From Candidatus Caribbeanibacter nitroreducens (lineage in GTDB: Bacteria; Gemmatimonadota; Gemmatimonadetes; Palauibacterales; Palauibacteraceae): a stretch of 42,482 nt of DNA. Position numbers and translations under genes: made by a program. The notes below the pieces were generated by a model. That model searched no databases. It saw only the letters and a program-made list of their open reading frames with translations, and was not told the origin of the DNA. Where the stretch lies: NCBI GenBank assembly GCA_947581645.1, contig CANPVF010000029.1, forward strand, positions 1 through 42,482, read 5' to 3'. Every line of letters begins with the position of its first letter. The stretch's first letter is position 1. Positions 35,209 through 42,482 of the stretch are shown one piece after another.

Positions 35209-35811
35209 ATGGCACGCTATTCCCTGCCCGATCTTCCCTACGACTACGACGCGCTGGAGCCCCACATCGACGAGCAGACGATGCGGCTCCATCACGACAA
35301 GCATCACCAGGGCTACGTGGACGGCGCCAACGCCGCTCTCGACGCCCTGGAGAGCGCCCGCGATAGCGGCGACTACGGCACCGTGAAGAAGCTCTCCCGG
35401 GACCTGGCGTTCAACGCGTCGGGCCACCTCCTGCACTCCGTGTTCTGGCCGAACATGGCGCCGGAGAGCGAGACCGGTGAGCCGGGTCGCCGCCTGGCCT
35501 CCCAGCTCGAGGACGACTTCGGCGGCGTCGAGAAGTTCAAGGACCACTTCAGCGCCGCGGCCAAGGGCGTCGAGGGCAGCGGCTGGGGCATCCTGGCCTG
35601 GGAGCCGGAGGGCGAGCAGCTGCTCGTGCTCCAGGCCGAGAAGCACCAGAACCTCACCGCCCAGGGCGTGACGCCGATCCTGGTGCTGGACGTGTGGGAG
35701 CACGCCTACTACCTGAACTACCAGAACAACCGCGGCCAGTACGTGGACAACTGGTGGAACGTCGTGAACTGGAACGACGTCTCCGAGCGTCTCCGGAAGG
35801 CCCGCGGCTGA
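35209..35811 (+). CDS. sodA: Superoxide dismutase (Fe/Mn family, Mn-type)
   Basis: Converts superoxide to hydrogen peroxide and oxygen in the cytoplasm; 200 residues from ATG 35209, with GGGAGG upstream. All four metal ligands are present: H28 (LHHDKHH), H76 (LLHSVFW), D161 and H165 (DVWEHAYYLNY). Gly at 72 and Gln at 147 are the second-sphere pattern of Mn enzymes, and DVWEH also fits Mn-type. The N-terminus LPYDYDALEPHI recalls haloarchaeal dismutases (from memory). A strong terminator follows. Confidence 0.96.
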   Translation: MARYSLPDLPYDYDALEPHIDEQTMRLHHDKHHQGYVDGANAALDALESARDSGDYGTVKKLSRDLAFNASGHLLHSVFWPNMAPESETGEPGRRLASQLEDDFGGVEKFKDHFSAAAKGVEGSGWGILAWEPEGEQLLVLQAEKHQNLTAQGVTPILVLDVWEHAYYLNYQNNRGQYVDNWWNVVNWNDVSERLRKARG

Positions 35812-35882
35812 CGCGCGGCGCCTGATCGATCCGGTTCCCGGTGGCCCGGAGGCGGGCCCGCCGGGACCGTGAGGTGAGAGTC

Positions 35883-35920
35883 AGCGGCCGGTCCCCCCAC
35901 CGGGGATCGGCCGCTTTCTT
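35883..35920 (+). terminator. Strong rho-independent terminator of sodA
   Basis: A 14-bp stem (35883-35896 with 35902-35915, one G-U pair) and loop CCACC is followed by TTCTT. It is the longest stem in the window. It lies 68 bases before the convergent phosphofructokinase stop and may serve both strands. Confidence 0.85.
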
Positions 35921-35990
35921 CGTAGACCGGGGACGCTGCGGACGGTGAGATGAGGGGTCGTTGACCGCCGCACCCGGGAGCCGAACGCGG

Positions 35991-37109
35991 TCAGACCTCC
36001 TCGTCGCCGAGGGCGATCCCCAGCTCCCGGGCCGTCTGCACCACGTCGCCGTCCGGGGAGACGTACTTCTTCTGCTGGATGGCTTCTTCCATCGGCATGT
36101 GGGTGATGCCGTCGTCCCGGAGTCCGACCATACAGCCGATGTGGTCCTCGGCGATGCAGCGGACCGCGGCGGTTCCGAAGCGGAGGGCGATGAGCCGGTC
36201 GTAGGGGCTGGGCGTGCCGCCGCGCTGGAGGTGCCCGAGAACCAGCGATCGGGTCTCCTTGCCGGTGTGTTCGGCGATCTCCTCGGCCACCACCTGGCCG
36301 ATGCCCCCCAGGCGGGTCTGGGTGACCTCGCCGGACGGCACCTCCTTGGTCACGGCCTCCTCGCGGCCCTCGTGCCGGGCCCCCTCGGCTACGCACACCA
36401 CGGCGAAGTCCCGCCCCCGGCGCTGGCGCTCCCGGATCTTCTCGCACACCGCCTCGATGCGGAAGGGGATCTCGGGGATGAGGACCACGTCGGCGGTCCC
36501 GGCCACCCCGCTGTACAGGGCGATCCACCCGGCGTCCCGGCCCATGACCTCCACGACCATCACCCGTTCGTGCGCCTCCGCCGTGGTGTGGACCTTGTCG
36601 ATGGCCTCGGTGGCGGTCTCGACGGCGGTGTGGAACCCGAAGGTGAAGTCGGTGCCCGCCACGTCGTTGTCGATGGTCTTGGGCACGCCCACCACGGGCA
36701 TGCCCTTCTCGGCGAGCCGCTGCGCGAGCCGCAGGCTGCCGTCGCCGCCGATGGCCACGAGGCAGTCGAAGCCGCGGTCGTGAAAGGCCTCCACGACCTC
36801 GTCGGAGCGGTCGCGGCGGTCCACGACCTCGCCTTCGCTGAGGACGGGCCACTCGAAGGGATTGCCCCGGCTCGTGGTGCCCAGGATCGTGCCGCCCAGG
36901 AAGGTGATGCCCCGCACGCGGTCGCGGGTGAGGGCCACCACCTCCCCCTCCTCCCCGCGCAGGAGGCCGGCGTACCCGTCCTCGATGCCGTAGACCTCCC
37001 AGCCGCGCTGGATCGCGGCCAGGACGACGGCCCGGATCACGGCGTTCAGGCCGGGGGCGTCCCCGCCTCCGGTGTTGACGGCGATCCTCTTCGTCGTCTG
37101 ATCTGCCAT
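35991..37109 (-). CDS. pfkA: 6-phosphofructokinase, probably ATP-dependent (group III type)
   Basis: Phosphorylates fructose 6-phosphate in glycolysis. 372 residues from ATG 37109 with GAGGAG upstream. GGDGS (121-125) carries Gly at the position that favours ATP (Asp in PPi enzymes); PKTIDND (143-149) carries Lys K144 where E. coli PfkA has Gly. This Gly/Lys pair is found in ATP-using group III enzymes of actinobacteria. Other signatures: GGDAPGLNAVIR, MGRDAGWIAL, EGAR and LGHLQRGG. ATP use is therefore likely but PPi use should not be excluded. It is divergent from the coiled-coil protein gene and convergent with sodA. Confidence 0.93.
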   Translation of the reverse strand: MADQTTKRIAVNTGGGDAPGLNAVIRAVVLAAIQRGWEVYGIEDGYAGLLRGEEGEVVALTRDRVRGITFLGGTILGTTSRGNPFEWPVLSEGEVVDRRDRSDEVVEAFHDRGFDCLVAIGGDGSLRLAQRLAEKGMPVVGVPKTIDNDVAGTDFTFGFHTAVETATEAIDKVHTTAEAHERVMVVEVMGRDAGWIALYSGVAGTADVVLIPEIPFRIEAVCEKIRERQRRGRDFAVVCVAEGARHEGREEAVTKEVPSGEVTQTRLGGIGQVVAEEIAEHTGKETRSLVLGHLQRGGTPSPYDRLIALRFGTAAVRCIAEDHIGCMVGLRDDGITHMPMEEAIQQKKYVSPDGDVVQTARELGIALGDEEV

Positions 37110-37328
37110 GGCTGGCTCCTCGGGTCCGCTTCGGCAGGGTCCGCCCGGCTAACTTCGCGCCGCGAGGGCCGTGCGCCAACGGCCGGGCGGGGCGCGCATC
37201 CACGGAGCGGCAGGACCGGAACACTTTTCGCACGATCGAGGTACCGATCGGCCGCGGCCCCACCAGGCACGGGAGCTCCGGATCGACGGCGCGGGGCCGG
37301 CAACCCGAAATCAGCGCACGGTGTCACG

Positions 37329-37805
37329 ATGTCGAACGGCGGCAGCATTCTGGACTCGATTCAGGGCCTGTTCTCGTCCTCCGGTGGGGGCGGGAGCCGC
37401 GAGGCCAGGGGACGTGAGAGCGATCCCCTGCGCCAGCGGCTGGAGCGGGTCGAGCAGATCCACTCCGGCGTCGAGATGGCGTCCAACGCCCTGGCCGACG
37501 GGATGAAGGAGCTCCGCCGTGAGTCGAAGGAGGTCGCCGACGCGGTCCTGAGCTCGGCGCGGGCTCGCGTTCCGGAGGAGAGGGCCGAGGACACCCGGGA
37601 GGGCACCGCGAACCGGGAGATCCTCGAGGACCTCTCGCGCTGCGTCGACGCACTGGAGGATCTCCACTACCGGCTCCTCCAGGTCGAGGTGCACCCGGAG
37701 GTCCAGTCGGACGAGGAGCGGCAGCAGGCCGCCGACCGCGCCCGCGAGGCCGTGGGGCACGCCCGCGAGGTGGCCGACGCCCTCACCGAGGCCCCGGCGG
37801 CCTGA
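37329..37805 (+). CDS. Small coiled-coil protein of unknown function
   Basis: A 158-residue soluble protein started at ATG 37329; the open frame upstream overlaps pfkA on the other strand and is rejected. The N-terminus is Gly/Ser-rich (SIQGLFSSSGGGGS), then almost entirely helical and charged, with heptad-like runs (RQRLERVEQIHSGVEMASNA, and DLSRCVDALEDLHYRLLQVE) that predict coiled coil. No domain recognised. It is 52 bases upstream of the HAD gene and probably co-transcribed with it. Acidic composition matches its neighbours. Confidence 0.65.
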   Translation: MSNGGSILDSIQGLFSSSGGGGSREARGRESDPLRQRLERVEQIHSGVEMASNALADGMKELRRESKEVADAVLSSARARVPEERAEDTREGTANREILEDLSRCVDALEDLHYRLLQVEVHPEVQSDEERQQAADRAREAVGHAREVADALTEAPAA

Positions 37806-37857
37806 GTCGACTCCCCGCGGCACCGATCCCCGCAGCCTCCGTCCCACCGTCATCACC

Positions 37858-38556
37858 GTGAGCATCGCGAGCGACGCCTCCCCGAACGAACCGTCCGCCG
37901 GGGTCCTCCTCCTGGACCTGGACGGGACCCTCATCGACTCCTCCGAGCTCATCCTGGCTTCCTACCGCCACACGATGCGCGAGCACCTGGGCGAGGTGCC
38001 GCCGGACTCGGAGTGGCTGGAGGGCATGGGCAAGACCCTGCGGGTGCAGCTCCGCCGCTTCGCCTCCTCCGAGGAGGAGGCCGAGGCCATGGTCGAGACC
38101 TACCGGGAGCACAACCACCGGGTCCACGACCGCCTGGTGCGGACCTTCGGGGAGGTGAGCGAGACCCTGGACGGCCTGCATCGCCGCGGGGTGCCCATGG
38201 GAATCGTCACGAGCAAGGCCCGTCGGGGCGTGGAGATGGGAATGGAGGCCTGCGGTCTGGATCCGGGGTGGTTCCGGACCGTGGTCACCGCCGACGACGT
38301 GGAGCGGCCGAAGCCCCACCCGGAGCCGGTGCTCCTGGCCCTCCGAAACATGGAGTCCGGTGCCGGCGGCCGGCCGGACCCGGCCGCGACGACGTTCGTC
38401 GGCGACAGCATCCACGACCTGAGGGCGGGCCGGGCGGCGGGCGTGAAGACCGCCGCTGCACTGTGGGGGCCGTACGGACGGGAGGAGCTGGGCCCGGGCG
38501 AGCCGGACCACTGGCTGGAGAGCGTCCGGGAGCTGGAGGCGCTGGTCCACCCCTGA
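37858..38556 (+). CDS. HAD-superfamily phosphatase (phosphoglycolate phosphatase-like)
   Basis: A 232-residue haloacid-dehalogenase hydrolase from GTG 37858. All four motifs are present: I LDLDGTLID (nucleophile Asp and acid/base Asp), II GIVTSKARR, III KPHPEP (Lys) and IV FVGDSIHDL. A helical cap after motif I (about 30-95) fits subclass IA (Gph, PpaX). Substrate cannot be fixed; phosphoglycolate or pyrophosphate are the usual ones. It is convergent with lon; a strong GC hairpin lies in the gap. Confidence 0.9.
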   Translation: MSIASDASPNEPSAGVLLLDLDGTLIDSSELILASYRHTMREHLGEVPPDSEWLEGMGKTLRVQLRRFASSEEEAEAMVETYREHNHRVHDRLVRTFGEVSETLDGLHRRGVPMGIVTSKARRGVEMGMEACGLDPGWFRTVVTADDVERPKPHPEPVLLALRNMESGAGGRPDPAATTFVGDSIHDLRAGRAAGVKTAAALWGPYGREELGPGEPDHWLESVRELEALVHP

Positions 38557-38560
38557 TCCC

Positions 38561-38583
38561 CCGGGCCGGCGCTCCCGGCCCGG
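38561..38583. terminator. Bidirectional hairpin between HAD and lon genes
   Basis: CCGGGCCGG (38561-38569) and CCGGCCCGG (38575-38583) form a perfect 9-bp stem with a 5-base loop between the two convergent stop codons. No T-run on either side. Confidence 0.6.
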
Positions 38584-38599
38584 CCTCGCCCGGCCAGGG

Positions 38600-41203
38600 C
38601 TAGACGCCGGCCGTGACCTCGTCGGCGTCCTCGGCCCGCTCGGCCCGGTCCACCTCCGACGCCGCGGCGAAGCGGAGCCTCCCACCGTCGAGCTCGGCTT
38701 CGCGGAAGGCCAGGGCCATGACCTCGTCCAGGGACTCCACCAGCTGGAAGGTGACCTCCTCGCGCACCTGGTCGGGCAGCTCCTCCAGGTCGCCCTCGTT
38801 CTCCGCCGGGAGGATCATCTCGCGGATCCCGGCGCGGACGGCCCCCAGCACCTTCTCCTTCACCCCGCCGATGGGCAGGACGCGTCCGGTGAGGGTGATC
38901 TCGCCGGTCATGGCGATGTCGTGACGCACCGGGTGGCCGCCCAGGGCGCTCACCAGCGCCACCGTCATGGCCAGGCCCGCGGAGGGACCCTCCTTGGGGA
39001 CGGCGCCGGCCGGCACGTGGACGTGGATCTCCCGCTTGTCCAGGTCCTCTTCGTCGATGTCCAGCTCGTCGGAGTGCGTGCGGGCGTAGGTGAGGGCGGC
39101 GCGGGCGCTCTCCTTCATGATATCGCCCATCTGGCCCGTGAGGACCAGGTCGTCCTTGCCCTCCATGATGCTGGCCTCCACCAGCATGATGTCGCCGCCG
39201 GCCGGCGTGTAGTAGACGCCGGTGGCGACGCCGACGGTGTCCCGCTCGAGCTTCTCCTCGGGGTGCACCTTGGGCTGGCCCAGGAGGTCCCGCAGGTCGT
39301 CGGGACCGACGTCGAGCCGCTCGGCCTCGCCCGCCGCGATGCGGCGCGCGGTCTTGCGGGCCAGGCTCCCGAGCTCCCGCTCCAGGTTCCGGACCCCGGC
39401 CTCCCGGGTGTGCTCGGTGACGATCTTCAGGATGGTCTCGTCCGGCACCTCGAGCTCGTCCTCCGAGAGCCCGGCGCTCCGGAGCTGGCGGGGCAGCAGG
39501 TAGCGGCGGGCGATCTGCAGCTTCTCGCGCTCGGTGTAGCCGCGGAACTCGATGTCCTCCATGCGGTCCAGGAGCGGCCCGGGGATCTGCCCCTTCACGT
39601 TGGCCGTGGCGATGAAGAGCACCTCGGAGAGGTCGAAGGGCACGCTCAGGTAGTGGTCCACGAAGGAGTCGTTCTGGGCCGGGTCCAGCACTTCCATCAG
39701 GGCCGCCGCCGGGTCGCCCTGGAAGGAGACGCCGAGCTTGTCGATCTCGTCCAGGAGGAAGACCGGATTGCGGGTCCCCGCGCGCTTCAGCCCCTCCACG
39801 ATGCGGCCGGGCATGGCGCCCACGTAGGTGCGCCGGTGGCCGCGGATGTCGGCCTCGTCCCGGGCGCCGCCCAGGGAGACGCGCACGTACTCCCGGTCCA
39901 TGGCCTCGGCGACGGACCGGGCGATGGACGTCTTGCCCACGCCGGGAGGTCCGACGAAGAGCAGGGTGGATCCGGATCCCTCCTCCTCGTCCTCGAAGCT
40001 CCGCTCCGGCGTGCCGTCGGCCTCCGGTCCGCCGTTCTCCCGCTCCTTCAGCTTCCGGACGGCCAGGAACTCCAGCACCCGGTCCTTCACGTCCTGCAGG
40101 CCGTAGTGGTCCCGGTCCAGGATCTCGGCGGCGTGCTCCAGGTCCAGGCGGTCGTCGGTGCTCTCGTTCCACGGCAGGTCGGCCATGGTCTCCAGGTACG
40201 TGCGGATGACCTGGGCCTCGGAGGACTCCCGCTGGACGCGCTCCAGGCGCCGGAGCTCCCGCTCGACCTCCTCGCGGGCCTCCTCCGGGAGGTCCTTCTC
40301 CTGCAGGCGCTCGCGCAGCTCCTCGATCTCCTGGCTCTCGGCGTCCTCGCCGAGCTCCTTCTGGATCGCCTTGAGCTGCTCGCGGAGGTAGACCTCACGC
40401 TGCCGCTCGCCCAGCTCCTCCTGCACCTGGCTGCGGATCTGCTCCTGCGCCTCGGCGCGGGAGATCTGCTTCTGCAGGTGGACCAGCAGCTTCCGGAGGC
40501 GATCCTCCACGGAGAGCGTCTCCAGGAGCTCCTGCTTGTCGGCCACCTCGAGCTCCGTGTAGAAGGCCACCACGTCGGCCAGCTCGCCGGGCCGGGACAC
40601 GCCGCCCAGCAGGTGGTCGATGACCTCCTTCGGGACGCCCCGCATGCGGCTCAGCTCGGTGGCCCGGTCGCGGACCTCCTGGAACAGGGCGGGGAGGGGC
40701 GAGTCCTCCTCGTCCTCGTCCAGGGGCTCCATGTCCTGCATGGGCCGGCAGACGGCCTCCAGGTACCCGTCGCGCTCGGCGAACTCCAGAACGGCGCCGC
40801 GGCTCTCGCCCTGGACGACCATCTGCGTGCCTCCCGGCACCCGCTGCATCTGCGAGATGCTGCAGATGGTGCCGACCTCGAAGAGGATCTCCGGGTCCGC
40901 CTCCTCGATGTCCGCGTCGTGCTGGGAGACGGCCAGGACCATCTCGTCGCCGTCCATGGCGGCCTCGATGGCGCGCAGCGTCTTGTCGCGGCCGGCCGCG
41001 ATGGGAGCGGCCACCGACGGGAAGACCACGGTGCCCCGGAGGGGGATCACCGGCAGGCGGAGTCGCCGCTCCTCGCTCAGGTCCGGCGTCTCCTCCCCCG
41101 GCTCGTCCGTGGCCTCCAGGTCCGGGAGTCCGTCCCCCGGCTCCTGGATCTCGAACTCGTCCGGAGACGGGAGGTCCGTCTCGTCGTGCTGGTCGTCAGT
41201 CAT
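38600..41203 (-). CDS. lon: ATP-dependent Lon protease
   Basis: Cytoplasmic AAA+ protease for misfolded and regulatory proteins; 867 residues from ATG 41203. An acidic N-terminal leader (about 1-45) precedes the substrate-binding LON domain (LRLPVIPLRGTVVFP); then a helical region, Walker A GPPGVGKTS, Walker B LLDEIDKLG, and the protease domain with S741 (PKEGPSAGLAM) and K784 (GGVKEK), 43 residues apart as in E. coli. An acidic insertion (GPEADGTPERSFEDEEEGSG) sits just before Walker A, where other Lons have a short linker. The 239-base gap upstream shows no clear heat-shock promoter or CIRCE element. TTGACG on the minus strand at 41371-41366 lacks a -10 at normal spacing. Confidence 0.97.
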   Translation of the reverse strand: MTDDQHDETDLPSPDEFEIQEPGDGLPDLEATDEPGEETPDLSEERRLRLPVIPLRGTVVFPSVAAPIAAGRDKTLRAIEAAMDGDEMVLAVSQHDADIEEADPEILFEVGTICSISQMQRVPGGTQMVVQGESRGAVLEFAERDGYLEAVCRPMQDMEPLDEDEEDSPLPALFQEVRDRATELSRMRGVPKEVIDHLLGGVSRPGELADVVAFYTELEVADKQELLETLSVEDRLRKLLVHLQKQISRAEAQEQIRSQVQEELGERQREVYLREQLKAIQKELGEDAESQEIEELRERLQEKDLPEEAREEVERELRRLERVQRESSEAQVIRTYLETMADLPWNESTDDRLDLEHAAEILDRDHYGLQDVKDRVLEFLAVRKLKERENGGPEADGTPERSFEDEEEGSGSTLLFVGPPGVGKTSIARSVAEAMDREYVRVSLGGARDEADIRGHRRTYVGAMPGRIVEGLKRAGTRNPVFLLDEIDKLGVSFQGDPAAALMEVLDPAQNDSFVDHYLSVPFDLSEVLFIATANVKGQIPGPLLDRMEDIEFRGYTEREKLQIARRYLLPRQLRSAGLSEDELEVPDETILKIVTEHTREAGVRNLERELGSLARKTARRIAAGEAERLDVGPDDLRDLLGQPKVHPEEKLERDTVGVATGVYYTPAGGDIMLVEASIMEGKDDLVLTGQMGDIMKESARAALTYARTHSDELDIDEEDLDKREIHVHVPAGAVPKEGPSAGLAMTVALVSALGGHPVRHDIAMTGEITLTGRVLPIGGVKEKVLGAVRAGIREMILPAENEGDLEELPDQVREEVTFQLVESLDEVMALAFREAELDGGRLRFAAASEVDRAERAEDADEVTAGV

Positions 41204-41442
41204 CTATCCCGTGGGTCGCGTGGCGGCGGGCCGAGTCTCGGGGCCGAACCCCGTCGCCGAGCTCCGTCGGCCCGCCCGATAGCGTCCGTCTGCGAGTGTC
41301 CGAGCGGGGACTAGAGGTGCACGATTCGCGCCGCACGTGAGGGCCCTCAGGCGACCGGGGGCGCGTCAATGTGGCAGGGTGGAGCGGGGTCCCCCGGGCC
41401 GGAGGTCCGCCGGCCGCGCGGGTCCCGGGGATCGGCCCGTCA

Positions 41443-42482
41443 CTACGGCATCGCTGCCAGGGCGGCCCGGTTGTCCTCCACGGTGTTGTAGAAGTGTGGC
41501 GAGAAGCGGACGCATCCCGGCCGGGCGTCGACGATGATGTCCTCCTCCGCCAGGGCTGCCACGGCCTCGTCCGGGGCGGGATGGCGCGCCAGCACCAGGG
41601 CGGAGCGCTCCTCCGGGTCCGGGGCCGTCCGCAGCTCGTAGCCGGCGGAGCGGAGGCGGTCGGCCAGGTCGGCGGCCAGGAACCGGTTTCTCCTGCGGAT
41701 TCGGGGGATCCCGGCCTCGCGCACGATCTCCAGACCCCCGGCGGCGGTGAACGCGGCGCCCACGGCCGGCGTGCCCATCTCGAAGCGGCGTGCCCCGGCC
41801 CGGGGCTTCGCCCGGCGGGGGTCGAAGTCGAACTGGTCCCGGACGCCGAACCAGCTCAACGTCGTGGGCTCCAGGCGCTCGGACAGGCCGGGGCGCACCC
41901 AGAGGTAGGCGAGACCGGGACCGCCCAGGAGCCACTTGAGGGCCCCGGAGACCAGCAGGTCCACGCCCCATCCCGGTGCGTCGACGGGGAGCTGGCCGTT
42001 GGACTGGTAGGCGTCCACCAGGAGCAGGGCGCCGTGGTCGTGGCACAGCCCGGCCAGCGCCTCCACGTCCTGGATCGCGCCGGTGGTGAAGAAGACGTGG
42101 GACGTGGCCACCAGGGCGGTGCGCCCGTCCACGGCCTCCGCGAACCGATCCAGGGGAACGCGGATCCCGTCCGGGCTCTCCACGATCTCGACCTCGACCC
42201 CCTGGCTCCGCCGGCTCAGGAACTGGTACGGGACCGTGGGGAAGTCCAGCTCGGTCGTCACCACCCGCGGCCGCTCGCCGAAGTCCAGGGCACCGGCCAC
42301 GGCCGTCAGGGCCCCCGACACGCTGGGCATGAGGGCCACCTGGCCGCGGTCCCCGCCGACGGTGGCGGCGAACCCCGCGCGGACCTCGTCGAGCCGTTCG
42401 AGCCACCGGTCGTACCACGCCGCGGCGCCGAGCTCGTGCCAGTCGCGCTCGAAGCGCCTCCTGAGCTCCACCGAGCGCCGGG
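41443..42482 (-). CDS. Class V PLP aminotransferase (kynureninase/cysteine desulfurase-like), 5' end outside window
   Basis: At least 345 residues; the frame stays open to the right edge. The GTG at 42471 looks internal, since RRSVELRRRF reads as the region after the family N-terminus. PLP features: LMPSVSGALTAV (phosphate cup), SHVFFTTGAIQD, D in LLVDAYQS (about 153 counted from that GTG), and Schiff-base Lys in VSGALKWLLGGPG (about 179). The GALKWLLGGPGLAYLW stretch, and absence of a conserved Cys loop, favour a kynureninase-like or small-molecule lyase over a Fe-S cysteine desulfurase. Substrate unknown. Downstream neighbour is lon on the same strand. Confidence 0.85.
   Translation of the reverse strand, partial: RRSVELRRRFERDWHELGAAAWYDRWLERLDEVRAGFAATVGGDRGQVALMPSVSGALTAVAGALDFGERPRVVTTELDFPTVPYQFLSRRSQGVEVEIVESPDGIRVPLDRFAEAVDGRTALVATSHVFFTTGAIQDVEALAGLCHDHGALLLVDAYQSNGQLPVDAPGWGVDLLVSGALKWLLGGPGLAYLWVRPGLSERLEPTTLSWFGVRDQFDFDPRRAKPRAGARRFEMGTPAVGAAFTAAGGLEIVREAGIPRIRRRNRFLAADLADRLRSAGYELRTAPDPEERSALVLARHPAPDEAVAALAEEDIIVDARPGCVRFSPHFYNTVEDNRAALAAMP

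Noticed and set aside
35961-37328. In-frame upstream extension of the coiled-coil protein
   Set aside because: It lies antisense to the phosphofructokinase gene; ATG 37329 is the sensible start.
38921-41314. Long plus-strand frame opposite lon
   Set aside because: Leu/Val/His-rich shadow of lon with no motif.
41204-41442. CIRCE or sigma32-type heat-shock element for lon
   Set aside because: No TTAGCACTC/GAGTGCTAA pair and no convincing -35/-10 set; only an isolated TTGACG on the minus strand.

Overview
The window is about 42.5 kb of very GC-rich, densely coding bacterial chromosome. Many genes start with GTG or TTG, intergenic gaps are short, and most transcripts end in GC hairpins. No rRNA, tRNA, CRISPR array, phage or insertion sequence was seen. 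The gene style suggests a Gram-negative, aerobic, possibly halotolerant member of the Gemmatimonadota or a neighbouring phylum. The signs are TonB-dependent receptors with an N-terminal carboxypeptidase-regulatory-like domain, a short RpoD-like sigma factor without region 1.1, an Omp85-like barrel protein and generally acidic proteins. This assignment is inference; no marker gene settles it.

Layout. 1-349: 3' end of a peptide-type ABC transporter ATPase. 467-1156: a lone ExbB/TolQ/MotA-type proton channel subunit with its own promoter and strong terminator. 1378-4185: a TonB-dependent receptor. 4311-7076: polA. 7212-11840: a copper / cytochrome oxidase assembly block (small His/Cys-rich exported protein, OprC-like TonB receptor, SCO lipoprotein, CtaG). 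11884-15892 (minus): RemA-like protein, soluble PAS histidine kinase, Omp85-like outer-membrane protein. 16125-21504: malic enzyme, ATP-type PEP carboxykinase and an HD phosphohydrolase. 21538-22287 (minus): PP2C phosphatase. 22448-24374: radical SAM protein tightly coupled to an unusual metallophosphoesterase. 24528-25397: sigma factor. 25413-26528 (minus): lipoprotein of unknown function. 26620-29871: histone-deacetylase-like amidohydrolase, M24 peptidase and dipeptide epimerase, probably one operon. 29934-32450 (minus): priA. 32653-35811: HNH endonuclease, TatA, aminotransferase, superoxide dismutase. 35991-37109 (minus): phosphofructokinase. 37329-38556: coiled-coil protein and HAD phosphatase. 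38600-41203 (minus): lon. 41443-42482 (minus): class V aminotransferase cut by the window edge.

Most genes are housekeeping. Malic enzyme, PEP carboxykinase and phosphofructokinase cover the C3/C4 node and glycolysis. SCO, CtaG and the OprC-like receptor together point to copper capture and delivery to a terminal oxidase. The M24 peptidase and epimerase point to dipeptide or cell-wall peptide breakdown.

The most unusual item is the radical SAM plus metallophosphoesterase pair at 22448-24374. The phosphoesterase keeps the ligands expected for one metal site and has lost every private ligand of the other, so it is probably a repurposed, mono-metal enzyme working with the radical SAM protein. 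Second are the copper block with its small His/Cys-rich exported protein and a RemA-like protein next to a soluble histidine kinase.
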